A stretch of DNA of 42,084 nt from an uncultured Chromatiaceae bacterium (GTDB taxonomy: Bacteria; Pseudomonadota; Gammaproteobacteria; Enterobacterales; Alteromonadaceae): assembly GCA_946482325.1 (NCBI GenBank), contig CAMLRA010000018.1, positions 1 through 42,084 on the forward strand, read 5' to 3'. Shown here in pieces: positions 1 to 6,923 of this stretch (its first letter is position 1; the number at the start of each line of letters is the position of its first letter). The position numbers and the translations under genes were made by a program. The notes below the pieces were generated by a model. It searched no databases. It was not told where the DNA came from and saw only the letters and a list, made by a program, of their open reading frames with translations.

Positions 1-341
1 CCGGCAATGATCCGCGCTTTGAGCACATAATCGGCGCCGTCCATTGCGTCCTCAAACACCACCCGCACCTGATAATAACCATGGCCGCGCAGCGCCTGTT
101 TGATTTCATTGGCGACCCGATTTTTAAAGCGGGCAGATTTGTTGATTTGGGCCGGGTTAAACACCGACAGGTATAAGGCGATATTGTCTTTACGCTCTTC
201 GGTGGCACCGGTGAATTCAATCCGGTTGGCAGCATAAAGTGCAGCAGGATGGCATAGCAGTACCAGCAGCAATACCAGTAAGAATACAGCATAAACCAGT
301 GGCCGGGCCCGGGAAAAAGCAAAGGTAGGCAGGATCAGCAC
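1..341 (-). CDS. tamA: TamA, outer-membrane autotransporter assembly factor (5' part only)
   Basis: This is the N-terminal 113 codons of a gene that runs off the left edge of the window. The translation starts at a GTG (339-341), because the only nearby ATG (346) runs into a stop after three codons. A hydrophobic stretch ending near PAALYA looks like a Sec signal peptide. The mature part begins IEFTGATEERKDNIALYLS and continues with a 'LRGHGYYQVRV' segment, the pattern of the first POTRA domain of TamA. In the family, TamA is a BamA-like 16-strand barrel that works with TamB to insert or transport envelope proteins. Only the signal peptide and part of POTRA 1 are visible, so the barrel cannot be checked. 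The identification rests on the POTRA pattern alone. The gene lies in the same orientation as mksB, 96 bp downstream of it. Confidence 0.75.
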   Translation of the reverse strand, partial: MLILPTFAFSRARPLVYAVFLLVLLLVLLCHPAALYAANRIEFTGATEERKDNIALYLSVFNPAQINKSARFKNRVANEIKQALRGHGYYQVRVVFEDAMDGADYVLKARIIA

Positions 342-406
342 TCCATGTCTGCGGCAGTTTTGTCAGTCTAGCTGGCAGCCGTTGAATTGCCTATTCAGAT
401 GCGACT

Positions 407-429
407 GCCGGCCGGAAGTTCCGGCCGGC
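407..429. repeat. 23-bp near-perfect palindrome after mksB
   Basis: Arms GCCGGCCGGAA (407-417) and TTCCGGCCGGC (419-429) are exact reverse complements around one central base. It sits 8 bp past the mksB stop codon, in the gap before tamA. No T-run follows on either strand, so it is not a textbook intrinsic terminator. It could act as a 3'-end stabilising hairpin, a weak terminator or a protein site. Confidence 0.7.
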
Positions 430-437
430 GTTCGCAA

Positions 438-3302
438 TTACTGTGCAACTGGCTGATTTTCATCCGGTTGCTCTGTGGTTTCAGGCTGAACTTCCGGCAA
501 CATTTCCGGTATCACGTCCTGCGTCAGCTGTTCACAGATGATCCAGTCTTTTTCGTCAACCCAGTTTTGCGCGCCGTTTTTGACGGTACGGATAGGCACA
601 ATATAACGGCAGCTGGTTTGTGGTTTGACCGAAGCGAAAATTGGTACAAAGCCAAAATTCAACGCAGTTTCAATCAGCGCCTGCTGGTTATGCGGGTCGA
701 TATCGGCCGCTTCATCGATATAAATCGGAATGCGGTATTTGCCGCGTTCACGTTCAGCCAATAGCTGGCGGATAAACAACATGCCACACAGCAACTTGAT
801 GGTGATCCGCGTGCCGTTGGAGCCGGCCGAATCGATTTTGTCGAAAAATTCCACTTCACCGGCGCGGTTCACCACTTTAAAGCGGATATCAAATAAATCC
901 GACAGCGTCAGACCACCTTTTTCGCTGGCGGCCTGAATCAGGTAATCCTTCGCCGAATTGATGTCGCGTTCAGCACTGGTCACACCCGGCGCCAATAAAT
1001 CCAGTGTGTCACCTTGCTGATAAGCATCGGACGTGGTCAGGATGGTATCGATATGGCCAACCAACAGTTTGCGGTCGACGATTTCAATCTTAAAATCCTG
1101 CAGGTTGGAAATTTGGTGACGCCAGATGCCGCGGTTAAAGCTGTTCAGTTCGCGATGCAGCCGGTCTAAGTCCGAGCGCAGGCCTTTTAAAGTACTGGCG
1201 ACTTCGGTTAACGCCACGCGGGCGCGCCGCTCAATGGCTTCGCGTTCTTTATCCAAGTGATGGAAGGCGCTGATCAGCTTCTGATATTTGGCTTCTTCAT
1301 CGGTTTCGGCTTCGAACTTACTGATGCCGGCATTAAAAATAAACAGATAGGTATTTTTAATGTTGATTTCCAGTAGCTTCAGCTCCTGGCAATGTTTGTT
1401 GTAGCTGCGCAGTTCGTCGGCCAGATTGTCGTATTCCAGATTGATTTCAATCGGATAGGGCGTGACGCGGCCAGAATAAAAATCGAGCTGGAAATCAATC
1501 CGATCTTTTTTCTCGTGTTCGATGCGCTCGAGCTGGCGTTTCAGCTGGTCTTGTTTGTTGGTGATGAGGTTACGCCGATCCGACAGGCTGCTGGCTTTTT
1601 GCTGCACCTGCGCCAGCTGCTCATGCACTATGTCTTCTTCCTGTGTCAGCTGGTCAGATAATAGCTGCTGCTCGTCGAGTAATTGCGCCATTTCGCTGTA
1701 GCGCGCGAAGCGTTTAAGGTCCTCTTCTGCCTGCAGCATGTCCTGATACAAACGCTCTTTTTCCCGGCTTTTGCCCGCGAAATCGACGGCAACTTCGGCT
1801 TGTTGCTCTAAAGTCGCTAAGGTCAGCTGCAATGCTTCGATTTGTTCTTTCAGCGCCACTTTGCCTTCGCTGCCGGCCATATCAGGCGCGGTTAAATGGC
1901 TTAAATCGATAGTAGCGCCGGCCAGATGTAATTTGCCGCCTTTGAAGGCGTCAGCGATTTGGCCCAGCTGCTCGGCAAAAGCGTCATCGTCGTGGATCAC
2001 TACATCGCCACCAGTGGCGGTCGACAGTGACAACAAATCCGGATTTAACAGCTTGGTCAGCTGCTGCACTTCGCCTAACGACAAATCTTCGCGCAGCCGC
2101 GAATACAGGTTGTATTCGAGGTTTTTCAGCTGCAGTTTCAGGCTTTTTAATTGCTTCTGTGTCTGTGCTTGCTGATGCGCCAGCGTCGCCGGATTTAAAT
2201 TGGCCGCGCCTTGCAGGCTGTGGCTCAGGCTTTCGTACTGGGCACGAATATTGGCGAGGTTCGATTGCAGCGTCGGCAGATTAGTCAGGCCAAAACGTTG
2301 GGCGAGGGCGTCATGTTCGTCAAACCAGCTTTTGAGGCCCAGCTGTTTACTCGACAACTCTTTAATCTGGCCCACATATAAGCGCTGTTTATCTTCCAGC
2401 TGATGTTTTTCCTGTGCTAACGCCTCGAGTTGGCCACCCAGTTCTTCCTGCTGTTCGTCCAGATAACTCTGGAACTCAATCAAGGCTTTATCCAGCTTCG
2501 GAGCGTACGCAGCAAGACGGCCTTTGAGCACTGCACGGTTATCAATCAGGTTCTCTAAGGCTTCAACGGCCTGCTGCTGATTTTCCAGCGCTTTCAGTTC
2601 ACGCCGGTCGCGATTAACTTTTTCAAAAGCGTTGTGCCAGACCGTGTAAAAATCGACTTTCGGGTCACTTAAATGACGGGCAAATACTGGTAATAACAAC
2701 CGTTTCACGTCCTGCGCTGTTAAACGGTGCAGGTTCAGAATACGGCGGAAAATGTCTTTGTACACCGGCGCATCGCTGACGTTGGTCAGTGGGATCATCC
2801 GCAGATTGATTTTGCTGTCGTACGGCGTGGCGCCGCCAGTCAGCATGGCGTTTAATTCCGACGGTTTTAATTCCAGCGGTTCAAAGCCTAAGTTGCGTAA
2901 ATGATGGTCCAGCTTGTTGTAGCGGATGATGCTGTTTTCACTGACGTAATGCGTCAGGTCTAACTTGCCGCGATAACAGAAATACTGGAACTGGTAACCG
3001 GCAATTTTGCCAAGACCGGCCACGCCGATCACCACCGGGCCTTCCGGCAGGTTCGCTTCGAGCAGGATATAACTCTGATCAGTACCAAAATAGAATTTAC
3101 GGGTTTCATCAAGGTCATGGCCGTCCCATTCGGTCAGGCGTAAATCGTTGATGAGCGGAAATTGCAGTGCGTTAATCACCGAACTTTTACCGGTGTTATT
3201 CGGTGCACAAATCGACGCAGCGTCATCGAGCGGAATGACACATTTGGCGTAGCCGGCGGTGTTCAGCAGCGCGAGTTTGGTTAAGCCATAAAGTTCAGAC
3301 AT
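438..3302 (-). CDS. mksB: MksB, SMC-like ATPase of the Mks condensin
   Basis: A 954-aa SMC-type protein. The N-terminal head has LALLNTAGY followed by the P-loop APNNTGKS (residues 33-40). Long Gln/Glu/Leu-rich heptad stretches form the coiled-coil arms through the middle. The C-terminal head has a signature-like SAGSNGTRI (about 825-833) and a Walker B IDEA (about 862-865). The last ~25 residues are acidic, Pro/Gln-rich and probably disordered. The start is the ATG at 3302, overlapping mksE by 8 bp; an in-frame upstream extension lies wholly inside mksE and is unlikely. The N-terminal pattern matches the Pseudomonas MksB type rather than E. coli MukB. In that family it organises chromosomes together with MksE and MksF. 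The first glycine of the usual GxxxxGKS is alanine here. No TOPRIM partner gene adjoins the operon. Confidence 0.85.
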   Translation of the reverse strand: MSELYGLTKLALLNTAGYAKCVIPLDDAASICAPNNTGKSSVINALQFPLINDLRLTEWDGHDLDETRKFYFGTDQSYILLEANLPEGPVVIGVAGLGKIAGYQFQYFCYRGKLDLTHYVSENSIIRYNKLDHHLRNLGFEPLELKPSELNAMLTGGATPYDSKINLRMIPLTNVSDAPVYKDIFRRILNLHRLTAQDVKRLLLPVFARHLSDPKVDFYTVWHNAFEKVNRDRRELKALENQQQAVEALENLIDNRAVLKGRLAAYAPKLDKALIEFQSYLDEQQEELGGQLEALAQEKHQLEDKQRLYVGQIKELSSKQLGLKSWFDEHDALAQRFGLTNLPTLQSNLANIRAQYESLSHSLQGAANLNPATLAHQQAQTQKQLKSLKLQLKNLEYNLYSRLREDLSLGEVQQLTKLLNPDLLSLSTATGGDVVIHDDDAFAEQLGQIADAFKGGKLHLAGATIDLSHLTAPDMAGSEGKVALKEQIEALQLTLATLEQQAEVAVDFAGKSREKERLYQDMLQAEEDLKRFARYSEMAQLLDEQQLLSDQLTQEEDIVHEQLAQVQQKASSLSDRRNLITNKQDQLKRQLERIEHEKKDRIDFQLDFYSGRVTPYPIEINLEYDNLADELRSYNKHCQELKLLEINIKNTYLFIFNAGISKFEAETDEEAKYQKLISAFHHLDKEREAIERRARVALTEVASTLKGLRSDLDRLHRELNSFNRGIWRHQISNLQDFKIEIVDRKLLVGHIDTILTTSDAYQQGDTLDLLAPGVTSAERDINSAKDYLIQAASEKGGLTLSDLFDIRFKVVNRAGEVEFFDKIDSAGSNGTRITIKLLCGMLFIRQLLAERERGKYRIPIYIDEAADIDPHNQQALIETALNFGFVPIFASVKPQTSCRYIVPIRTVKNGAQNWVDEKDWIICEQLTQDVIPEMLPEVQPETTEQPDENQPVAQ

Positions 3303-3843
3303 CGGTATGGCCCTCATCCGCCTGTAAAGAATCGACCGCAACCAAGGCATCGAGGAAACGATACAGCGGCGGCAGCAGTTTAAAATTGTCACCCTGAGTT
3401 TTGGCAAAACCGTAACGCAGCATGCGGTTACCGACTTCACGTTTTAAATCAGTGGCGGAGTAAATCTCCAGCTGCTCAAACAAGTGATATTGCTGCTGCA
3501 GGATGCTGGATAAAATCTCATGGTTGATTTCGGTCTCAAATAAGGCGCGCAGCGGGTCCTGGCCCTGATCGGCAAAAAACTCAACTAAGGCATAAGTGGT
3601 CAGCGCAAACAGTCGGGAAATTTTGCCCATATTGACGGTCGCATCGTCGACATCAAAATAAAAGAATCCACGACTGTCGCGTTTGAGCTGATTACCCAAA
3701 GCACTGAATAATGCACTGTAAGCCTCTTCATTGCTGTCCAGTTCAGTCCAGAGCGCAAAATCCTGTTCACTGATGTGGTAGCCGGTAGTCAGGCGTTTGT
3801 GAATGTCTGCCAGATTGGGCAGTTTTTCGAGATCGATTTGCAT
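3295..3843 (-). CDS. mksE: MksE, condensin accessory subunit
   Basis: A 182-aa acidic protein lying between the kleisin-type gene and the SMC gene; the stop of mksF is 3 bp upstream. By position and size it is MksE, the MukE-like winged-helix (KITE) subunit that bridges kleisin and SMC heads. The sequence is mostly helical with no membrane segment; a segment such as LFALTTYALVEFFADQGQDP fits a winged-helix dimer protein. Its 3' end overlaps the mksB start by 8 bp, suggesting translational coupling. There is no catalytic motif to test, so the call depends mainly on operon order (F-E-B, as in pseudomonads) and general resemblance. Confidence 0.78.
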   Translation of the reverse strand: MQIDLEKLPNLADIHKRLTTGYHISEQDFALWTELDSNEEAYSALFSALGNQLKRDSRGFFYFDVDDATVNMGKISRLFALTTYALVEFFADQGQDPLRALFETEINHEILSSILQQQYHLFEQLEIYSATDLKREVGNRMLRYGFAKTQGDNFKLLPPLYRFLDALVAVDSLQADEGHTDV

Positions 3844-3846
3844 GGG

Positions 3847-5091
3847 TTATGTCCTGTCGGCCGGGCGGGTGACAAAAGGGTGCAGGCGCAGACGGAAGCC
3901 ATTGACCTCCATTTCACTGACGCTGTCCTGATGTTCCAGTTTCAACGCCGGAGCGCGACTTAATTCTTGGTACAAAAATAATAATTCGTCGACCGGCAAC
4001 TGCGGATAACTGCGCGCCAGCCATTGCGATAAGTCGGTATTGGTTTTTTGCGTGCGGGCTGATTTCAGCACATCCTGCAGATCCGGTACGCGGATATTGG
4101 CGCCGGGCTGGCTGTCGACCGCATCGGGCAGCTGATAGTTATCATCCTGATAATCCACCAGTTCTGCCATGTAACTGGTAATTTGGTTGGCGCTGCCAAG
4201 GCTGAACTTTTGATGGTCTGAGCTGAATTTCGGCACCAGCTGTTCCATGGTTGGTTCAAACCCTTGTTTGCGTAAGGTGGCAAGCACCAGACTGGCGTTG
4301 CGCGAAATCAGCGTATTTTTCCGTAGTTCTTCCCGCAGCGGCATCAGCACGTCAGTGCTGCGCGTCAGCGATTCGCGGCCAATCTGATTCATGTCGAGCA
4401 AGCGGGTGCGCAGCTGCACTAAAGGTTCTTTGTCGCCGGACATAAAACCGGTGTCTTCAATAAACTGCACTAAATCTGACAGGCAATGTTCCAGCGTTTC
4501 GATACTGGTCTGAAAAGGCCCGTTAATATCAATCATCTGCAGCACGGGTTCGATGTATTCGTCAAAGGCTTCCATCACAGCGGCGTAACGGCGCGCCAAC
4601 GATAAATTGCTGTCGTCGGCTTTAGCTTTGTCGACCAGATGTAAAATGGCGCTTTCATTTTTACGAAAGTGTTTGACGACTTCGCGCACCCGTTCGTCCA
4701 TCAGCCGGACAAAACGGCGCATCTCGTGCACGTCTTTTTGTCGCACGGCGGTATCGAGGCGGGCGCGTAAGCGGTCCAGTTCGTCAATACGGCTTTGAAT
4801 ATCGCCGACAGTGCCGAGGTTGTGCTCCTGCGTCAGAAACTGAATAAACTCCAGCACCGAACGGTTCAGCTCCAGCTGACTGGACTTGGCCTGCGGGATT
4901 AAAATTTCCTGCGCCAGCAGTTTTTGGGCTTCACGAAACACTTGCTCACTGGAGAGCTGTGGGAAAAAACGGCTGAACAGCGCCTGCACGTCGTGAAAAC
5001 TAAAACTGTACAGCTGGCTGCGATTGGCCAGCGCTTCCAGCACCGGCCAGTCGTCGTCCAGGCATTTCAGTATTTTTTTGGCTGATAACAT
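3847..5091 (-). CDS. mksF: MksF, kleisin subunit of the Mks condensin
   Basis: A 414-aa protein, first gene of the condensin operon. The N-terminal ~90 residues resemble a winged helix (SFHDVQALFSRFFPQ, then EAQKLLAQEILIP). The middle is a helical and coiled-coil region with many charged residues (RIDELDRLRARLDTAVRQKD). The C-terminal part ends in a second putative winged helix (LSQWLARSYPQLPVDELLFLY). This organisation fits MukF/MksF kleisins, which link the two SMC heads. The ATG at 5091 has no strong ribosome-binding site. The gene is divergent from nhaD across 140 bp, which must hold the operon promoter. The assignment comes from domain layout plus the adjoining mksE and mksB, not from a catalytic signature. 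Confidence 0.78.
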   Translation of the reverse strand: MLSAKKILKCLDDDWPVLEALANRSQLYSFSFHDVQALFSRFFPQLSSEQVFREAQKLLAQEILIPQAKSSQLELNRSVLEFIQFLTQEHNLGTVGDIQSRIDELDRLRARLDTAVRQKDVHEMRRFVRLMDERVREVVKHFRKNESAILHLVDKAKADDSNLSLARRYAAVMEAFDEYIEPVLQMIDINGPFQTSIETLEHCLSDLVQFIEDTGFMSGDKEPLVQLRTRLLDMNQIGRESLTRSTDVLMPLREELRKNTLISRNASLVLATLRKQGFEPTMEQLVPKFSSDHQKFSLGSANQITSYMAELVDYQDDNYQLPDAVDSQPGANIRVPDLQDVLKSARTQKTNTDLSQWLARSYPQLPVDELLFLYQELSRAPALKLEHQDSVSEMEVNGFRLRLHPFVTRPADRT

Positions 5092-5231
5092 GTGGGGAAA
5101 GCTTTCATCCGGTGATTATTTGATTCATTGGAGTTATACGACCAATTTCCAGTAGAGCACGACGAACCGCGGTGCTAGAATGCCGCCCCGACAATATTTC
5201 ATAATTTATTAATAATTGCGGGTGGTCATTT

Positions 5232-6476
5232 ATGCTAACGGGTATTTTACTGGGCTTGGTTGCACTTGCCTTTGTGCTGATCGTTATAGAGGATATTATC
5301 CACGTAAACAAGGCAAAAACGACACTTTTTTTCGGTACTCTCTGCTGGATTTTACTGTTTATTTTTGCCGACGGCGATGCCTCACGTGAGCATGTTCAGC
5401 AGCAGCTTGAACACAATTTGTTAGAAATCGCCACCTTGTGGTTATTTTTAATGTCAACTATGACTTTTGTCGCCTATTTAAATAGCAAAGGTTTTATTGC
5501 GCAGCTGGTACAACGCATTCTGCCGTCTGAACTGACCGAGCGCAAACTGATGTTTATCGTCGCGACTTTTGCTTTTGTATTCTCCTCTTTTGCTGACAAC
5601 GTGACCGCAACGCTGGTAACTATTGCGGTGATCTCCGGTGTAAAACTGGAAGCTGCCAAAAAAGTGAAGTTTGGTGCGCTGATTATTTTCGCAGTAAACA
5701 GCGGCGGTGTGTCGTTAATTACCGGTGATGTGACCACGCTGATGTTCTTCCTGGCGGATAAAGTGACAATCCCGAATCTGCTGTGGCTGGTGCCACCAGC
5801 TTTTGGTGCCGTGATGTTACTGGCGATCCTGCTATCCCGTGGTATGAATCAACCGCTGAAAGTGGAAAAAAATACCAAGCCGTTTGAAAAGCGTGATGCG
5901 GTGATTGCCGGTATTTTTGTCAGTACCATTTTCGCGACTTTAATCTTCAACATTCTGTTTTCAATTCCGCCGGTGCTGACCTTTTTGTTTGGTCTGGGTG
6001 TGATGTTTTTAAGTGCGCAGTTTTTATTCCGCAAAAAAGCCACACAAAGTATTCTGAACTATGTGCGTGAAGTGGAATTCGAAACACTGCTGTTCTTCCT
6101 CGGCGTACTGCTGTTAGTCGGTGTGTTAAAAGAGCTGCACTTCCTGAAGAATTTCACTGACTTATACGCCGTATTACCGCCGGTACAGGCGAACTATCTG
6201 ATGGGTCTGTCTTCGGCGTTGATCGATAACGTGCCGCTGACTGCTGCCTTACTGAAAGCTGATTTGGTGCTGACGACTGCGGAATGGTTGATGCTGACCT
6301 ATGCCGTCGGTGTCGGTGGCTCGTTGTTAATCATCGGCTCAGCGGCTGGCATTATTGCCATGAGCAAATTAAAAGAGCTGACCTTCGGCACTTACCTGAA
6401 AATGGGTGGCTACTTATTACTGTGTTACAGCCTGGGTTACGCCGGGGTGTTTTTCAGCGGCCAACTGGCCGGTTAA
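5232..6476 (+). CDS. nhaD: Na+/H+ antiporter NhaD
   Basis: A 414-aa inner-membrane protein of the ion transporter (ArsB/NhaD, CitMHS-like) superfamily with about eleven or twelve hydrophobic segments. Two inverted half-repeats each carry an Asp-Asn-Val motif: SSFADNVTATL in the N-terminal half and SSALIDNVPLTAALL in the C-terminal half. These are hallmarks of NhaD and are expected to lie in the ion path. In the family NhaD exchanges cytoplasmic Na+ or Li+ for protons at alkaline pH. The start is the ATG at 5232; upstream GGGTGG is a weak ribosome-binding site. A possible promoter CCGACA-17-AATAAT (5188-5216) would give a very short leader. The gene is monocistronic, since a strong terminator follows 23 bp after the stop. 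Confidence 0.9.
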   Translation: MLTGILLGLVALAFVLIVIEDIIHVNKAKTTLFFGTLCWILLFIFADGDASREHVQQQLEHNLLEIATLWLFLMSTMTFVAYLNSKGFIAQLVQRILPSELTERKLMFIVATFAFVFSSFADNVTATLVTIAVISGVKLEAAKKVKFGALIIFAVNSGGVSLITGDVTTLMFFLADKVTIPNLLWLVPPAFGAVMLLAILLSRGMNQPLKVEKNTKPFEKRDAVIAGIFVSTIFATLIFNILFSIPPVLTFLFGLGVMFLSAQFLFRKKATQSILNYVREVEFETLLFFLGVLLLVGVLKELHFLKNFTDLYAVLPPVQANYLMGLSSALIDNVPLTAALLKADLVLTTAEWLMLTYAVGVGGSLLIIGSAAGIIAMSKLKELTFGTYLKMGGYLLLCYSLGYAGVFFSGQLAG

Positions 6477-6498
6477 CACGTCACTGGAACCATGGCAA

Positions 6499-6526
6499 AA
6501 CGGCGCTTGATAGCGCCGTTTTTTTT
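6499..6526 (+). terminator. Rho-independent terminator of nhaD
   Basis: Stem AACGGCGC (6499-6506) / GCGCCGTT (6513-6520) with a 6-nt loop, followed by an uninterrupted T-run (6519-6526). Confidence 0.9.
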
Positions 6527-6575
6527 CTCAGCAATAGCGGATGGCATCGACGAATTGTAATTTTATTACAGCCGT

Positions 6576-6597
6576 CTAAAAGGCTGTTGCCTTTTAG
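6576..6597. repeat. 9-bp hairpin upstream of the lysine riboswitch
   Basis: Perfect arms CTAAAAGGC (6576-6584) and GCCTTTTAG (6589-6597) with a TGTT loop, about 40 bp upstream of the riboswitch P1 stem. No T-run follows. It could be an operator or part of the leader if transcription starts upstream of it. Function unknown. Confidence 0.5.
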
Positions 6598-6639
6598 GCC
6601 AAGACAAGATAAGGTAGCGGCGTCAATCATTCTGATAGA

Positions 6640-6804
6640 CCAGAAGAGGAGCGTTCACCAGGTAGTTCAGTTCAGGTGGCTATACACCGCAGACTGAAGG
6701 AGGGGGATGAACGCCGAGGAAAACCTGTCATAGCAGCAGGTTTTTCGGTTGTCAGGGCTGAATCCCTGCGACTGTCACCTGAAACTTCGGTGGAGAGCTT
6801 CTGG
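6640..6804 (+). promoter_or_regulatory. Lysine riboswitch (L box) aptamer
   Basis: The leader of lysC carries the conserved L-box pattern in the right order. P1 is CCAGAAG (6640-6646) pairing with CTTCTGG (6798-6804). AGAGGAGCG follows the P1 5' strand. Further on come GAAGGAGGGGGATGAACG, GCCGAGGA (6713-6720), the arm pair AAACCTG/CAGGTTT (6721-6727/6737-6743), the AGGG-CTGAAT-CCCT loop (about 6754-6766), CTGTCACC and finally GGAGAGCTTCTGG. These blocks closely resemble the E. coli lysC leader. In this class, binding of lysine stabilises the five-helix junction and shuts off the downstream gene, here aspartokinase III. Confidence 0.93.
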
Positions 6805-6807
6805 CCT

Positions 6808-6923
6808 TTGTTGTGTCTGCAAGTAGACAACAACACCGCGCTGTGGCGTCCGGGAGTTGTTGTATCTGATTGTTGTGCTGCAAATGCCATGCTCTGCTTA
6901 TTTTGTTCATAAGGAGAGACACC
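6808..6923 (+). promoter_or_regulatory. Expression platform of the lysine riboswitch, with possible Shine-Dalgarno sequestration
   Basis: The 119 bp between the aptamer and the lysC TTG contain competing pairings. ACAACAAC (6827-6834) can fold back on the TTGTT-rich strand just 5' of it (about 6809-6818), or pair perfectly with GTTGTTGT (6856-6863). Nearer the gene, CTCTGCTT (6892-6899) can pair at 7 of 8 positions with the ribosome-binding site AAGGAGAG (6911-6918). No hairpin plus T-run is visible, so translational control is favoured over transcription termination. The pairing is read directly from the sequence; the switch mechanism is inference. Confidence 0.55.

Noticed and set aside
1771..2175. 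134-codon open frame antisense to mksB
   Set aside because: Overlaps the coiled-coil coding region of mksB; Ser/Cys-rich, no start signal.
3303..3440. N-terminal extension of mksB from 3440
   Set aside because: The added 46 residues lie inside mksE and are Cys/Arg-rich without family similarity; the ATG at 3302 fits the conserved N-terminus.
438..5091. Wadjet (JetABCD) anti-plasmid defence system
   Set aside because: No jetD/mksG TOPRIM gene adjoins, and the MksB N-terminus resembles the chromosomal Pseudomonas type.
6870..6923. ATG start of lysC at 6870
   Set aside because: It would put 18 extra residues inside the riboswitch platform and lacks a ribosome-binding site; the TTG at 6924 has one and gives the family length.
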